Source: Mnemiopsis leidyi (lineage: Eukaryota; Ctenophora; Tentaculata; Lobata; Bolinopsidae). Taken from it: 50,221 bases of DNA. Below, piece by piece: positions 33,201 to 43,334 of this stretch; positions within the stretch are counted from its first letter, which is position 1, and the number at the start of each line of letters is the position of its first letter. The stretch is taken from assembly GCA_000226015.1 (NCBI GenBank), contig JH153219.1:16186-66406 (forward strand), in the 5' to 3' direction. The notes beneath the pieces are model-generated. The model was not told the DNA's origin. It ran no database searches and worked only from the letters and a program-made list of their open reading frames with translations. The translations under genes were made by a program, and so were the position numbers.

Positions 33201-35120
33201 CTCGATTTAAAGAACCTTAGTTTCAAAGAAAATTTATCTTGAGTTTTTGGTGACAACTTAAGAGTCGCTGACACTCCATCTCTGAACGACCTCGTACTGA
33301 GGCCAGAGCATGGACGATTTTGAACGAGAAGTAGACAGCTCAAAGAAAACTTCGACTGGAGCCTATCTTGTACTAGAATAATGTTATTTATGACGAAGCA
33401 GACTAATCTAAAAATTTTGCGGGGTGAAATTACTGTCTAATTGCCGATGTTAAATAACAGAATAATTAAAGATCGAGCTAGATATAAAATGCCAAGCAGT
33501 TAAAAACAGCAACGGTGATTGAATGTATTGTTAATATTAAATATTTTTTGACCATTTTTCAAGATTTAAATAAAACGATTATTTCAATTAATTTTACATA
33601 TTTGAGAGTTCGTCTTATCTTCACGAATCTTCTGAATTTAATCAGAAGTGTGCGCCTTAAAACTTATATCAAAACTAATCGGTCTAAGTCACTTTCTAAA
33701 TATCTTATCAGATCGATTATGCAAGGTGTTTAGGGACACCCGGCGTAAGTTTAACACACTGTTAGAAGGCATCTTCAAAATTTTAGAGAACGAAGTTTTA
33801 ATGGAAAGACTACGACTGGCCTTTTCCTTTCCAGCAGTGTTTCTATCAGGTTTGATGAAGTAGATTTTATGCGATATGCTGGAAGTTTGACTCATATGCT
33901 ATTCAGAGCTAACAAATTTGACTGAATTACTAAAAAGCCATTGCTTATTTGAGTTGATGAGGGACCCTGCTTTTCAGTCAGCCTGCCCATATAATGTTAC
34001 CACTGATTTGACATATTGTATCCAACAAATGTTTTGACGGTCGTAATATCTTTTGCCCACGCATTTATTCATTTTGCAAAGAGTATCGAAAGTGAATTGA
34101 AATTAAGCCATATATAGTTGCAAATTCATGAGAAATGCCCAAAACCATACTACGATCTGCATATCATAGAATTGATATACGCAATTAATGCTCCCAGCAT
34201 ATAACCTTTAGTTTTATATAGTTGGGCGACGTTAAGTACTAAGTAGTCAGTTCACGCAGTGTATGATACTTTTTAAACTTCCACAGTCAGTAATTATTCA
34301 ATTAATTGGCACATTAATAGACTTACTCAGCCTTCGCAACATGTTCATTAACCGGTAAGCCATACAACAAGTCAAGCAGTTAGAATTATGCCCTAGACAG
34401 GTCGAACAATTACACTACAGATATGTCGGACCGTCGAACGCAGTGTCTGGCAATTTTCAATCGTTTTTATTTAACATAGTAAAACTTTTGATGAAATAGA
34501 ACGCCTTACTACGTATGTGACAGTTTTCAAGTTTACAGTTGTAAACTATGTTTCATGATAGATTGTGGTGTTACTGATTCCGCATCTTGCAATGTTGTTT
34601 AGGCATCGCAATTCAACTTCATTTGTACACTTTTTTGCCAAGATGATCTTTAGATTGCTTAATGCATTAGGCACTGCATGGTCATTTTATGTAGAAATAT
34701 GACAAAAATATGGAGCATAAACCCATAAGAAGCATCTAATAAACGCTATCGGGGATGTTTTGTAAAATCTGTCATCTACATCACTTAGCTAGAGAGGTTA
34801 AGGTAGTGGAAGTAATTGTCAACTTGATTCCCAGACATAGTGAAACTCGCAGTACACCGTGATATTGGATGCTCTTTAACCACGATCATTATAATGATCA
34901 TGGAGTACCTCCTCGATATATTATATCTTTGTGGGTTCAACTGCAGGGTGAACGCTTTGTCACGCTTACATGCTCTCGAGCGATTTTAATCTTCGTGATT
35001 GTGGAGATTTAGCCTGAGAAGTAGAAAACCAATTTCGATTTAAATTGAAGTTGCTGACACTTTGTATCTTCTATAATCGAATTGGCACTAGATCACCATA
35101 TCAACTTCTTCCCAATCCGA
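30264..35120. other. Intergenic, no supported gene
   Basis: About 4.9 kb of unique AT-rich DNA. Open frames at 30852-31073, 31964-32164, 32545-32769 and 32936-33343 lack recognisable domains, splice context or compositional support. A GTCACGTGAC palindrome lies at 31791-31800. Confidence 0.5.
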
Positions 35121-35124
35121 CTCG

Positions 35125-35320
35125 CTGCTATTTAATTACGTCAGTTTTCAACTAATCATGGTGTGTAAAATAGGGACTTCTTCGTCAGTTTTATGATGAA
35201 TAGGACTAATAGAGTTGTCACGTACATCTTGTAGTGGAAAGGTTTGTTACTCTTATAACTAATAAATCTTCAGTATGAACATGACTTGCTGCTACTTAAT
35301 TACGTCAGTTTTCAACTAAT
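35125..35320 (+). promoter_or_regulatory. Duplicated 32-bp box with CRE-like core upstream of the carboxypeptidase
   Basis: The same 32 bp, with one mismatch, occur at 35125-35156 and 35289-35320, each containing TTAATTACGTCAG (reverse complement CTGACGTAA, a CREB/ATF-type site) and TTTTCAACTAAT. The second copy ends 42 bp before the start codon. A fragment, AGTTTTCAACTAA, recurs in intron 1 near 35494. Confidence 0.45.
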
Positions 35321-35362
35321 ATTTCTAACATTTATTTCAACGCGACCTCAGATTCACCCACT

Positions 35363-38300
35363 ATGTCAGCCCCGACCCCTATAAGACAATTCCTTCTGTT
35401 ATTCTTCCTATCGGGCGTCAGGTAGGGCCATAACAATTTCAATTTCAACTCTCGTATAACAACTCCATGAATTTTATAATACTTAATGTAAGAAGTTTTC
35501 AACTAACATTGATTATTTTAAATTATGATATTAGGACCACACATCCCCACATAATATTATCATCCCTTGAGACGATGAGTAAAGCTTCATTATATAGCAC
35601 CCCTTTTTTCACGGATTTACTTCATAAACGAGGTCAAAATAAAGTTACTTTTAACGAAGATGATAATAGGAATAAGGATGATATGCCATATCATCCTATT
35701 TTTAATTCAGTCACAAATAACTTGACTTCTTATTCATCTTCTTTAAGCAGACTGGAACCGAAGAGCATGGAGGAGACTTTCCCAGAAGCAACCGCCCGAT
35801 ACAAAGAACAGATGCATGTTAGCACTTATTGTAGTTGAATGATTGGTCTATTATTTATACTTATTAAAACTTTTTAGGAGTAACCATCTCAATCTACACT
35901 GTTACTTGACCTTGATATTTTGAGACTTAAATTCCTGCTATTCATGACTATACGACTAATTCATTAATACATGTACAACAAACACGACAGAGTAGAAACA
36001 AGCGAGACGATACGTACAAGATAGAAGATGACGAGAAAGTGTGGGACTTGTTCGCCACCGAAAACTTCACGTGGATAGACTCAGTGTTTACTAACAGAGA
36101 TCCTTCCTACTACAATTATACTGGATACAACTCTTTCGAGCCAATCAGAAAGTAATAATGTCAAAACTGCCCATACAGCTATATTTTAAAAGCAGAAGAA
36201 ATACTTGACAAAAATAGCAAAGGTTCTATAAGTAACGAAACAATTCTGAAACAGTTTCCACTTCAAGACAGATCCAAGACCAAGTATCTTGCTGCACTTT
36301 CTCCAAGTATCTTACTCCAATTCCTCCAGTGAGCTGTACCGGCTAGCCGACAAGTACGAGTATGTGACGGTAGAGGTGTACGGGAAGACACACGAGGGAC
36401 GAGAACTACTCGCTCTACACATAAACAAGGAAGATAAAGATGAGATAGTCTTCCTGAACAGTCTTATCCACGCCAGAGAGTGGGTGGTGGGCTGTGTTAC
36501 TATGAACATTATCCATCGGGTAGGGTTAAGTTATTTCATTGGGGGCTTAGTTATTTTTAGTGGCTTAGTTATTTTATTGGGGGCTTAGTTATTTTATTAG
36601 GGGCTTAGTTATTTTTAGTGGCTTAGTTATTTTATTGGGGGCTTAGTTATTTTATTAGGGGCTTAGTTATTATATTAGGGGCTTAGTTATTTTATTAGGG
36701 GCTAAGTTATTTCATTGGAGTCTTAGTTATCTTATTAGGGGCTAAGTCATTTCATTGGGGGCTTAGTTATCTTATTAGGGGCTAAGTTATTTCATTGGGG
36801 GCTTAGTTATTTTATTGGGGGCTTAATTATTTTATTAGGGGTTATGTTATTTTATTAGGGGCTTAGTTATTTTATAAGGGGTTATGTTATTTTATTAGGG
36901 GCTTAGTTATTTTATTTGGGGCTTAGTTATTTTATTGGGGGCTAAGTTATTTCATTGGGGGCTAAGTTATTTTATTGGGGGCTTGATTATTTTATTAGGG
37001 GCTTAGTTATTTCATAAGGGGTTATGTTATTTTATTAGGGGCTTAGTTATTTTAGTTTGGGGCTTAGTTATTTTAGTTGGGGGCTAAGTTATCTTATTAG
37101 GGGCTTACTTATTATATAAGGGGCAAAGTTATTTTATTAGGGGCTTAGTTATTTTATTAGGGGCTAAGTTATTCTATTAGGGGCTTACTTATTTTATTAG
37201 GGGCTTACTTATTTTATTAGGGGCAAAGTTATTTTATTAGGGGCTTAGTTATTTCATTAGCCGGGTTAGTTATTCTATTATGGGCTAAGTTATTTTATTA
37301 GGGGCAAAGTTATTCTGTTAGGAGTTAAGTTATTCTACTAGCCCTAGTAGTACTAGGGGTAAAGTTACTATATGAAGGGGCTTGATTATTCTATTAGGGA
37401 CTGAATTATCACATAGCCGGGCTAAGTTTCATGTTATGCTCATATTCACTTAACTTTTATTTGACTACAAACAAGAATTTCGCCCATTATTCCCAACAGA
37501 CGGGCGATATATTTCCACCCAGCCGTAGCTGTTAAAATCTTATTTGAGATTGATGAAGAATAATACTACACATTACATACTCGCCTCTCACTCGGAGAGA
37601 TTATAGGCATGAGCCATGCATTGATAACGCGCACCATGTGTTTATAAAATTGACATGGCACGTGCATTATAAAATGAAAATTGTGCACGCTCAAACTCTT
37701 GTGCTAGGTTGTTAGTTCGATTTGCTATTGCTTCGTTTGTCGTACGATTTGATCTGTGTNNNNNNNNNNNNNNNNNNNNNNNNNNNNNNNNNNNNNNNNN
37801 NNNNNNNNNNNNNNNNNNNCCAAATCGATCAATTATCGTGATTTTCAGTGACTTTTTTGTGTTTTGAGAAAATGTTTAGCCGACTTATATTTTTTATTTT
37901 TTGTTGTCAGTTACATCATACAGACAAACACTTTGATTGCCATGTCCCAATTTGCAAAACCAATCATTAATCAAATCCAACACTCACGAACTCATTCATT
38001 AAATTTAATCAGTCTACAGTGATGCGCGGCGCATTGAATTAAAAACAATTTCTAACCCTGCGCAATCGCTGTTTTGATAAAGGAGCGGGACACGACGACC
38101 ACGACGGACCACCATCCTGCTAACCCCACTATACTACCAAATCTCCCGATTCCTAACCACCCTATGCCTTGTTAAGGCCGCTTTGCGGCCGGCTGGGTGG
38201 AAAAAATTTCAAATTCTATAGCATGTCGCATGTTGCGAGAATAGCTAGGGTATGTTAATTTTGTCCTTTTTACAAAGCAAATTAAGCAATCAAATTAGAA

Positions 38301-41300
38301 CTTACATTTACTGCACCCAGATACTGGAGTATGATACGGAGGACGCGAAACTCCTTCTCAACAACTTCCATTTTATCATCATACCTGTGGTAAATCCTGA
38401 CGGGTACGAATATACTCACTTTAAGGTAGGTTCAATGAGACTATGATATATTTTACATAGCTCTATTTTAGTTTTGGAGTAAGATGAACACGATTTTTTT
38501 CCTTTTGGCCGACGTCCGGGTGTCATAGTCGAATTGTCGGAAAATGTTCATCATGAACATGGCAAAAATATATGTATACAATGGAATCGGACCATAAAAT
38601 ATCCATTCCATTTTGGCCACGACTATCGGGACAGTTCCTGGGTGTCACCGTCAGTGGCCTTGACGTTCTTTACCATTGGTCATGGTCAGTGCGGAGTGCC
38701 TCCCCCCTCCTAGTTTGCATGGTGATACTGCTAGGATTAGATGATATCTATTATTTTCAATGTCCTGGAATTTTACCTCAAGTGTCTTATGAACTTATGA
38801 GCTGAAATTGACAGCAAGCTTTGTGCTGTTGAACTTACAGTTCTTGTTCACATGTATTGACGTTGAGTAGATTTGCGTATTTTCTTGGTGTAGAAGAGAT
38901 AGGAAAATGTGATCGTAACAATCACTGCGATAAGCAGAATTTTGAGATTTTACAACAAAACTGAAATTTGAGTAATTTTGAGTCAAACATTTGTTCTACT
39001 TGAATTTATCATGGTTCGTTGTGCATTAACTTGATCGCCCTTCCTGTCCTATAATGTTAGCTAAATGTGAGATCTGTTCTCTGATCAAAGCGACATTGGG
39101 TTGCGGGGGGTATATATGCAAACGCCCTAACTGCACTTCTTTAGGATGGGCGGATCTGGGAATAAAGCAAAGTTATAATGCTACCCTCAAAATATGTTCA
39201 CGGTCAACGCCCCGCAGTCAATTGTCGCTTTGATAAGAGAACAGGTTTTATCTTTAGCTAACATGATTGGACTGGAAAGGGAATAAAGATAGCACCAAGA
39301 ACCGTAAGTTTAAGTAATACAGATATCTGACTCTTGCAAGGCTGTAACTTCTATATAGTATATAGAAGTATAGAAAGAACTTGCAAGGCCCTGGAGAATT
39401 TATACAAGAAAAAATTCATAGAAATTAGTATGTAACTATCGTATGAGGCCAGGCAACTAAAGATTCAATGTAGCTTTGCGACCTAATGTTTGACAATGAA
39501 ACCAGACTCCCAGTAACACCAGACTCCCAGTAACACCAGACTCCCAGTAACACCAGACTCCCAGTAACACCAGACTCCCAGTAACACCAGACTCCCAGTA
39601 ACACCAGACTCCCAGTAACACCAGACTCCCAGTAACACCAGACTCCCAGTAACGCCAGACTCCCAGTAATACCAGACCATCTCCAGAACAGGATGTGGAG
39701 GAAGAACAGAGAGCCAACACTAGAACCCGGGTGTTATGGAGTGGATGTTAACCGGAACTTTTTGTACGGATTTAAACCATGTAAGTAGGACTGAGAGATA
39801 CACGGTTAATCTGGGCAAGGTAGACTGGGAAATAACATGATAATCTAACATATAAATGTTAGAGAATGTAAGCAGCTTTTAGGGAGGGGTCACAAATCGT
39901 TAACATATCACGTGATAGTGTAGCTAAATATAGAATATCGACTGGCTCTACTTAAATTTTGAATGATCTAGCGCTGTCACAAGCGACAACTAATTTGTGA
40001 CCCTTCTCCAAAAAAACCTATCTCTATCAAACTTTCATCAATCTCACCAAAACAAATTGTCAGTTGTGGTAGGAAGTGGAGACAGTGAGAACGGGCCCTG
40101 CTCAGAAACATACCACGGCACAAAACCGCTCATGACTAAGGAGAGCATTGTCAGTACACTGTAAACATTGTACTTTTAACTGAGTTGTACTTGTTTACTG
40201 AGTTTTAAGTTTATTTTACATAAGTAACATCATGTCTGAATTATTGCCGTTAACGGAATTCAATTCATTTGGAAGGAATAGAATATGATATGAATAATAG
40301 AACTGTGGCTGGCGACAGTTAGAATATTAGATGATAATAAGTTTCTTTTCTAGGGTCTAAACCTGATGCTGTTCAAAAATCGACACAACATGCGATACTA
40401 CATTGACTACCACACATTTGGAAATTACTGGACTAACGCATACGGAGCACATGGTTGGGCGCCTAAAAATGAAAAACAGTTGGTAAGATATTTGGAAGGT
40501 GCTCCCCTTCCTCCTAATATTCCTGCTTTCCTTTTTGAATAACTGATTAAGGACTAAGGAGTATAATGCCACAGCACTAATCTCTCATATGCATTGTGGC
40601 TTGTGATACACATGGTCTTCTCCTCTCTTACACTCTCCATAACAATTGTATTTACATTGTTTATAATAGGGGCGGTACAGAGAGAACGTAGAGAAAAGTT
40701 TCATGGATTCTTTAGGAGTCAAGTGGAAAACTGGAGGTGTCTTCAATGTAATATGTGAGTATTGTCAATAGGGCAAGACTGAATATGAGTTTTACAACAA
40801 TACTTTCCTAACTCCTAAGTCAGGAACATGGCTTGTTGCACAAGAAAAGGGTTAAACTCTTGTGTTTCAGACGAGTGTCACGGCATATTGGTGGATCATG
40901 TGCACTATTACATCACACCTATTGCTTTTACGGTGGAGGTGAGATAATCTATGAAGATTACAACAAGTCTGATTGTTTTGTTCTATAACAGATGGTAGAT
41001 TCTTTTCTGAGACAATGCAGTCTGTAATAATCATATCAATCTTCTGGACAAAATCCCCCATATCAATCTACGAGCATGAAAACCCTAGCTATGTATAATC
41101 CTTGTTAACCTCCAAACTAACACACAAAACAATCTCAATCTCACATCCAATATCCAGGTAGGAAACACAACACAATCTCACAACCAATATCCAGGTAGGA
41201 AACACAACACAATCTCACATCCAATATCCAGGTAGAAAACACAACATAATCTCACATCCAATATCCAGGTAGGAAACACAATCTCAATCTCACATCCAAT

Positions 41301-41734
41301 ATCCAGGTAGGAAACTCACATGACGAGTTCACAGCTCCAGACAGCCGTATCGATACGTTTGTCATCTCACAGTGGCTAGCTCTGGTTTCCCAGCTGAAGT
41401 TACTTCACTCTGACATTAAGTCTGGACAGTACATGCAGGACAGGTAATTTGGAGCTCCTTCGGAAAGTTATTATCGAGCGACTTACTGCTAAAGCTACTT
41501 AGTTACATATAATGATATGATGGCCGGTTATTTGCGAACCATGTACAGAATACTGTTAAATAGTTAAACTCAATGCGCGGTACTTCTGACCCTTGTCATC
41601 CCAGAATCAAGAACTGGAGAAGGACGAGCATGGAAAAGCGAACTGTACTCTTTAAGAGAGAAGAGAAAAGACAGAGTTATATACAGTCACTGTACAAAAG
41701 GACGTTAAAACTGATTGATAACAATGCAGGATAA
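35363..41734 (+). CDS. M14A zinc carboxypeptidase precursor (12 exons, 508 codons)
   Basis: Exons: 35363-35421, 35535-35817, 35991-36151, 36330-36519, 38321-38425, 39687-39780, 40064-40149, 40354-40482, 40670-40754, 40871-40938, 41307-41443, 41605-41734. All phases agree. A signal peptide (IRQFLLLFFLSG) is followed by an unusual pro-region with a furin-type RNKR at 116-119. The metallopeptidase domain starts near residue 155 (YNYTGYNSFEPI). Zinc ligands are H215 and E218 (IHAREW) and H346 (DYHTF). Substrate-binding R271 (NRMWRKNR) and N288-R289 (DVNRNF), Y398 (bovine Tyr248) and the catalytic base E420 are all kept. The residue at bovine position 255 is V405, which predicts an A-type preference for hydrophobic C-termini. 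Tyr198 is F348. The C-terminal tail is basic (KREEKRQSYIQSLYKR). It removes C-terminal amino acids from peptides, probably after secretion. The exon 7 donor (ATT|GTCAGT) is weak. Confidence 0.92.
36520..37410. repeat. 20-bp minisatellite filling the 5' part of carboxypeptidase intron 4
   Basis: More than 40 degenerate units of GGGGCTTAGTTATTTTATTA type. The array starts at the splice donor itself (CGG|GTAGGGTTAAGTTATTTC already resembles a unit) and decays towards 37410. Confidence 0.92.
37760..37819. other. Assembly gap (60 N) in carboxypeptidase intron 4
   Basis: A run of N within the intron between exons 4 and 5. No coding sequence is expected here, because exons 4 and 5 join in phase and match the family without loss. 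Confidence 0.95.
39025..39297. mobile_element. Foldback (MITE-like) element in carboxypeptidase intron 5
   Basis: The left arm contains ATGTTAGCTAAA, then CTGTTCTCTGATCAAAGCGA. The right arm, read in reverse, contains ATGTTAGCTAAA, then CTGTTCTCTTATCAAAGCGA. Weaker pairing reaches outward (TTCC-GTCC) and inward to TGCGGGG. The arms are about 70 bp around a centre of about 120 bp. No clear target duplication and no coding capacity. Confidence 0.6.
39501..39678. repeat. 17-bp minisatellite just before the exon 6 acceptor
   Basis: Ten units of ACCAGACTCCCAGTAAC (39501-39670) and a partial eleventh end 8 bp before the exon at 39687. Each unit holds a CCCAG that could mimic an acceptor. Confidence 0.95.
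41147..41306 (+). repeat. 37-bp tandem repeat multiplying the exon 11 splice acceptor
   Basis: ATATCCAG|GTAGGAAAC occurs with the AG ending at 41157, 41194, 41231, 41268 and 41306 (spacing 37, 37, 37, 38). Only the last copy joins exon 10 in the frame that gives VGNSHDEFTAP. The others lead to early stops. Confidence 0.93.
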
Positions 41735-43199
41735 GCATGAAAAATTAGATGTCAGGATAACAGATAAAAATTTGAAAGTACAGACACTGTACTTCCACAA
41801 CGATGCAATTGTAATTAAAATTTAGCAACCCTTTCTCCACACCCCCTATCCTGATTATGCAATCGAGGCCTTCAGACTGATTACGTAATCAAGGCCTTCA
41901 GACTGGAAATTCAGATTGCTGAATCATGGTTAAGATAGAAAAATTTGGTTAAAATAGCTGAACAAATTTTGCCCGAAAACGATTACGTCATCAAGGCTGA
42001 AACCCCTAGCCACAACCAAATTAATACCCATCCCTTTTAAATGTGATCTGATTTCAAAATGTCCATCCCCCGCTGAAAGCAATGTCAGTCGACAAATTTG
42101 TAAACATGAAAGACTGGAGAATTTTATCAAAACCTCTTTGATTTTAATATTTTATAGTTATGTTGTTTAATTGATGTGAATACTTGTGCGATTTCAAAAT
42201 CAAATTATGGACGATTCAGCGAAGTACAATTCAGTTTTAAACCTGAAATAATGATTTCTCGTAACAAAGTAACAGCAGTTCAAATAGGAAAAGAAAGACC
42301 TGCTTAACTCACCTATCTATGTAGCACTAGTAGGGTTCAACTTGATCACAGTGTCGCTAGCTTAGTAGCAGTAGAATTTAGACAGCCATTGCTATACCTA
42401 AGGTCACGGTTAGTTTAGGACAGAATTACATGAATGAGCAACAATTCATCTGTGAAAGTGGCAAGGTACTCAATAAATTGTCATACTTTTCAAAATCATC
42501 GCGCAGCTGAGACGAGCGAAGAAGACAACATATAATATCTGAAATTTATCTTAAATATTTCAATACAACATACAATCATTGCAATGAGACTTTATATATA
42601 GTTAATTCAAGCAATTCAAGTTTCTCGTTGTAGATTTAATGTAACCAGCAATACTTATTTCTTCCATGCAATAAAATATATTTAAAATGAGAAGCTAAAA
42701 CATATTTCGCAATTCGCGCCTGATCGTTACATCCAGCCTAGCCTCAATAAGCTCATTTGATGTGCGCGGGAATTCGCAATAATCGCAAGATACAAATAAC
42801 ACTGATCATTCTAAGTGCCGAACAGTTTATTAATAAACAACTAAGCCTGTAAACTTTAAACTTGATATAACTTGTTTGGCCTATGCAATAGCTTTCAGGT
42901 GAAAGCTCCGAGCCAAGACTCTTCTGATGTTTTATCAAGGATCGGTACATGTGGAGAATTTTCGAAACAGTATGAATAAATAACGGAAATTAAATACTTA
43001 TTACTTTCCTTAATCGTTGCACGAAGTACTTTTCTCAATATTCGCTAAAATGCGCGATTGCCTCTGTCTACACTTCTACATAGATTTGAAGCAAAATCGA
43101 AAAGCTCAAATCAGACATTACATGTATCATTACACTTTGATAAGACTTTGAATATCTTAAGCTACAACAGATAACTTCCATCATGTTTCACCTAGAGTG
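41735..43199. other. Convergent intergenic region
   Basis: About 1.5 kb between the carboxypeptidase stop and the SUV39-like stop, which face each other. A short tandem repeat (AATCGAGGCCTTCAGACTG, AATCAAGGCCTTCAGACTG) lies at 41861-41905, and AATAAA motifs occur on both strands (for example + 42670; - 42826-42831). No gene seen. Confidence 0.5.
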
Positions 43200-43334
43200 C
43201 TAGCCGTGAAAATATCGGACACACTTCTAGCCGTGATAATATCGGACACACTTCTAGCCGTGTAAATATCGGACACACTTCTAGCCGTGTAAATATCGGA
43301 CACACTTCTAGCCGTGTAAATATCGGACACACTT
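43200..43334 (-). repeat. 27-bp tandem repeat made of the gene's last codons plus stop
   Basis: Read on the minus strand, the unit is AAG TGT GTC CGA TAT TTA CAC GGC TAG. It is present five times at exact 27-bp spacing, with stop codons at 43308, 43281, 43254, 43227 and 43200 (lowest coordinate of each). The first unit is the true C-terminus of the SET gene. The fourth and fifth differ by one or two bases (YYHG, YFHG). Confidence 0.95.

Noticed and set aside
30852..33343. Open frames at 30852-31073, 32545-32769 and 32936-33343
   Set aside because: No recognisable domain, no splice-consistent neighbours, and lengths expected by chance over about 5 kb.
39457..39720. Minus-strand frames encoding repeated GVTGSLVLLGVWCYWES blocks
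   Set aside because: They are a by-product of the 17-bp minisatellite (51 bp is 17 codons, so all frames repeat) inside an intron of the opposite-strand gene.
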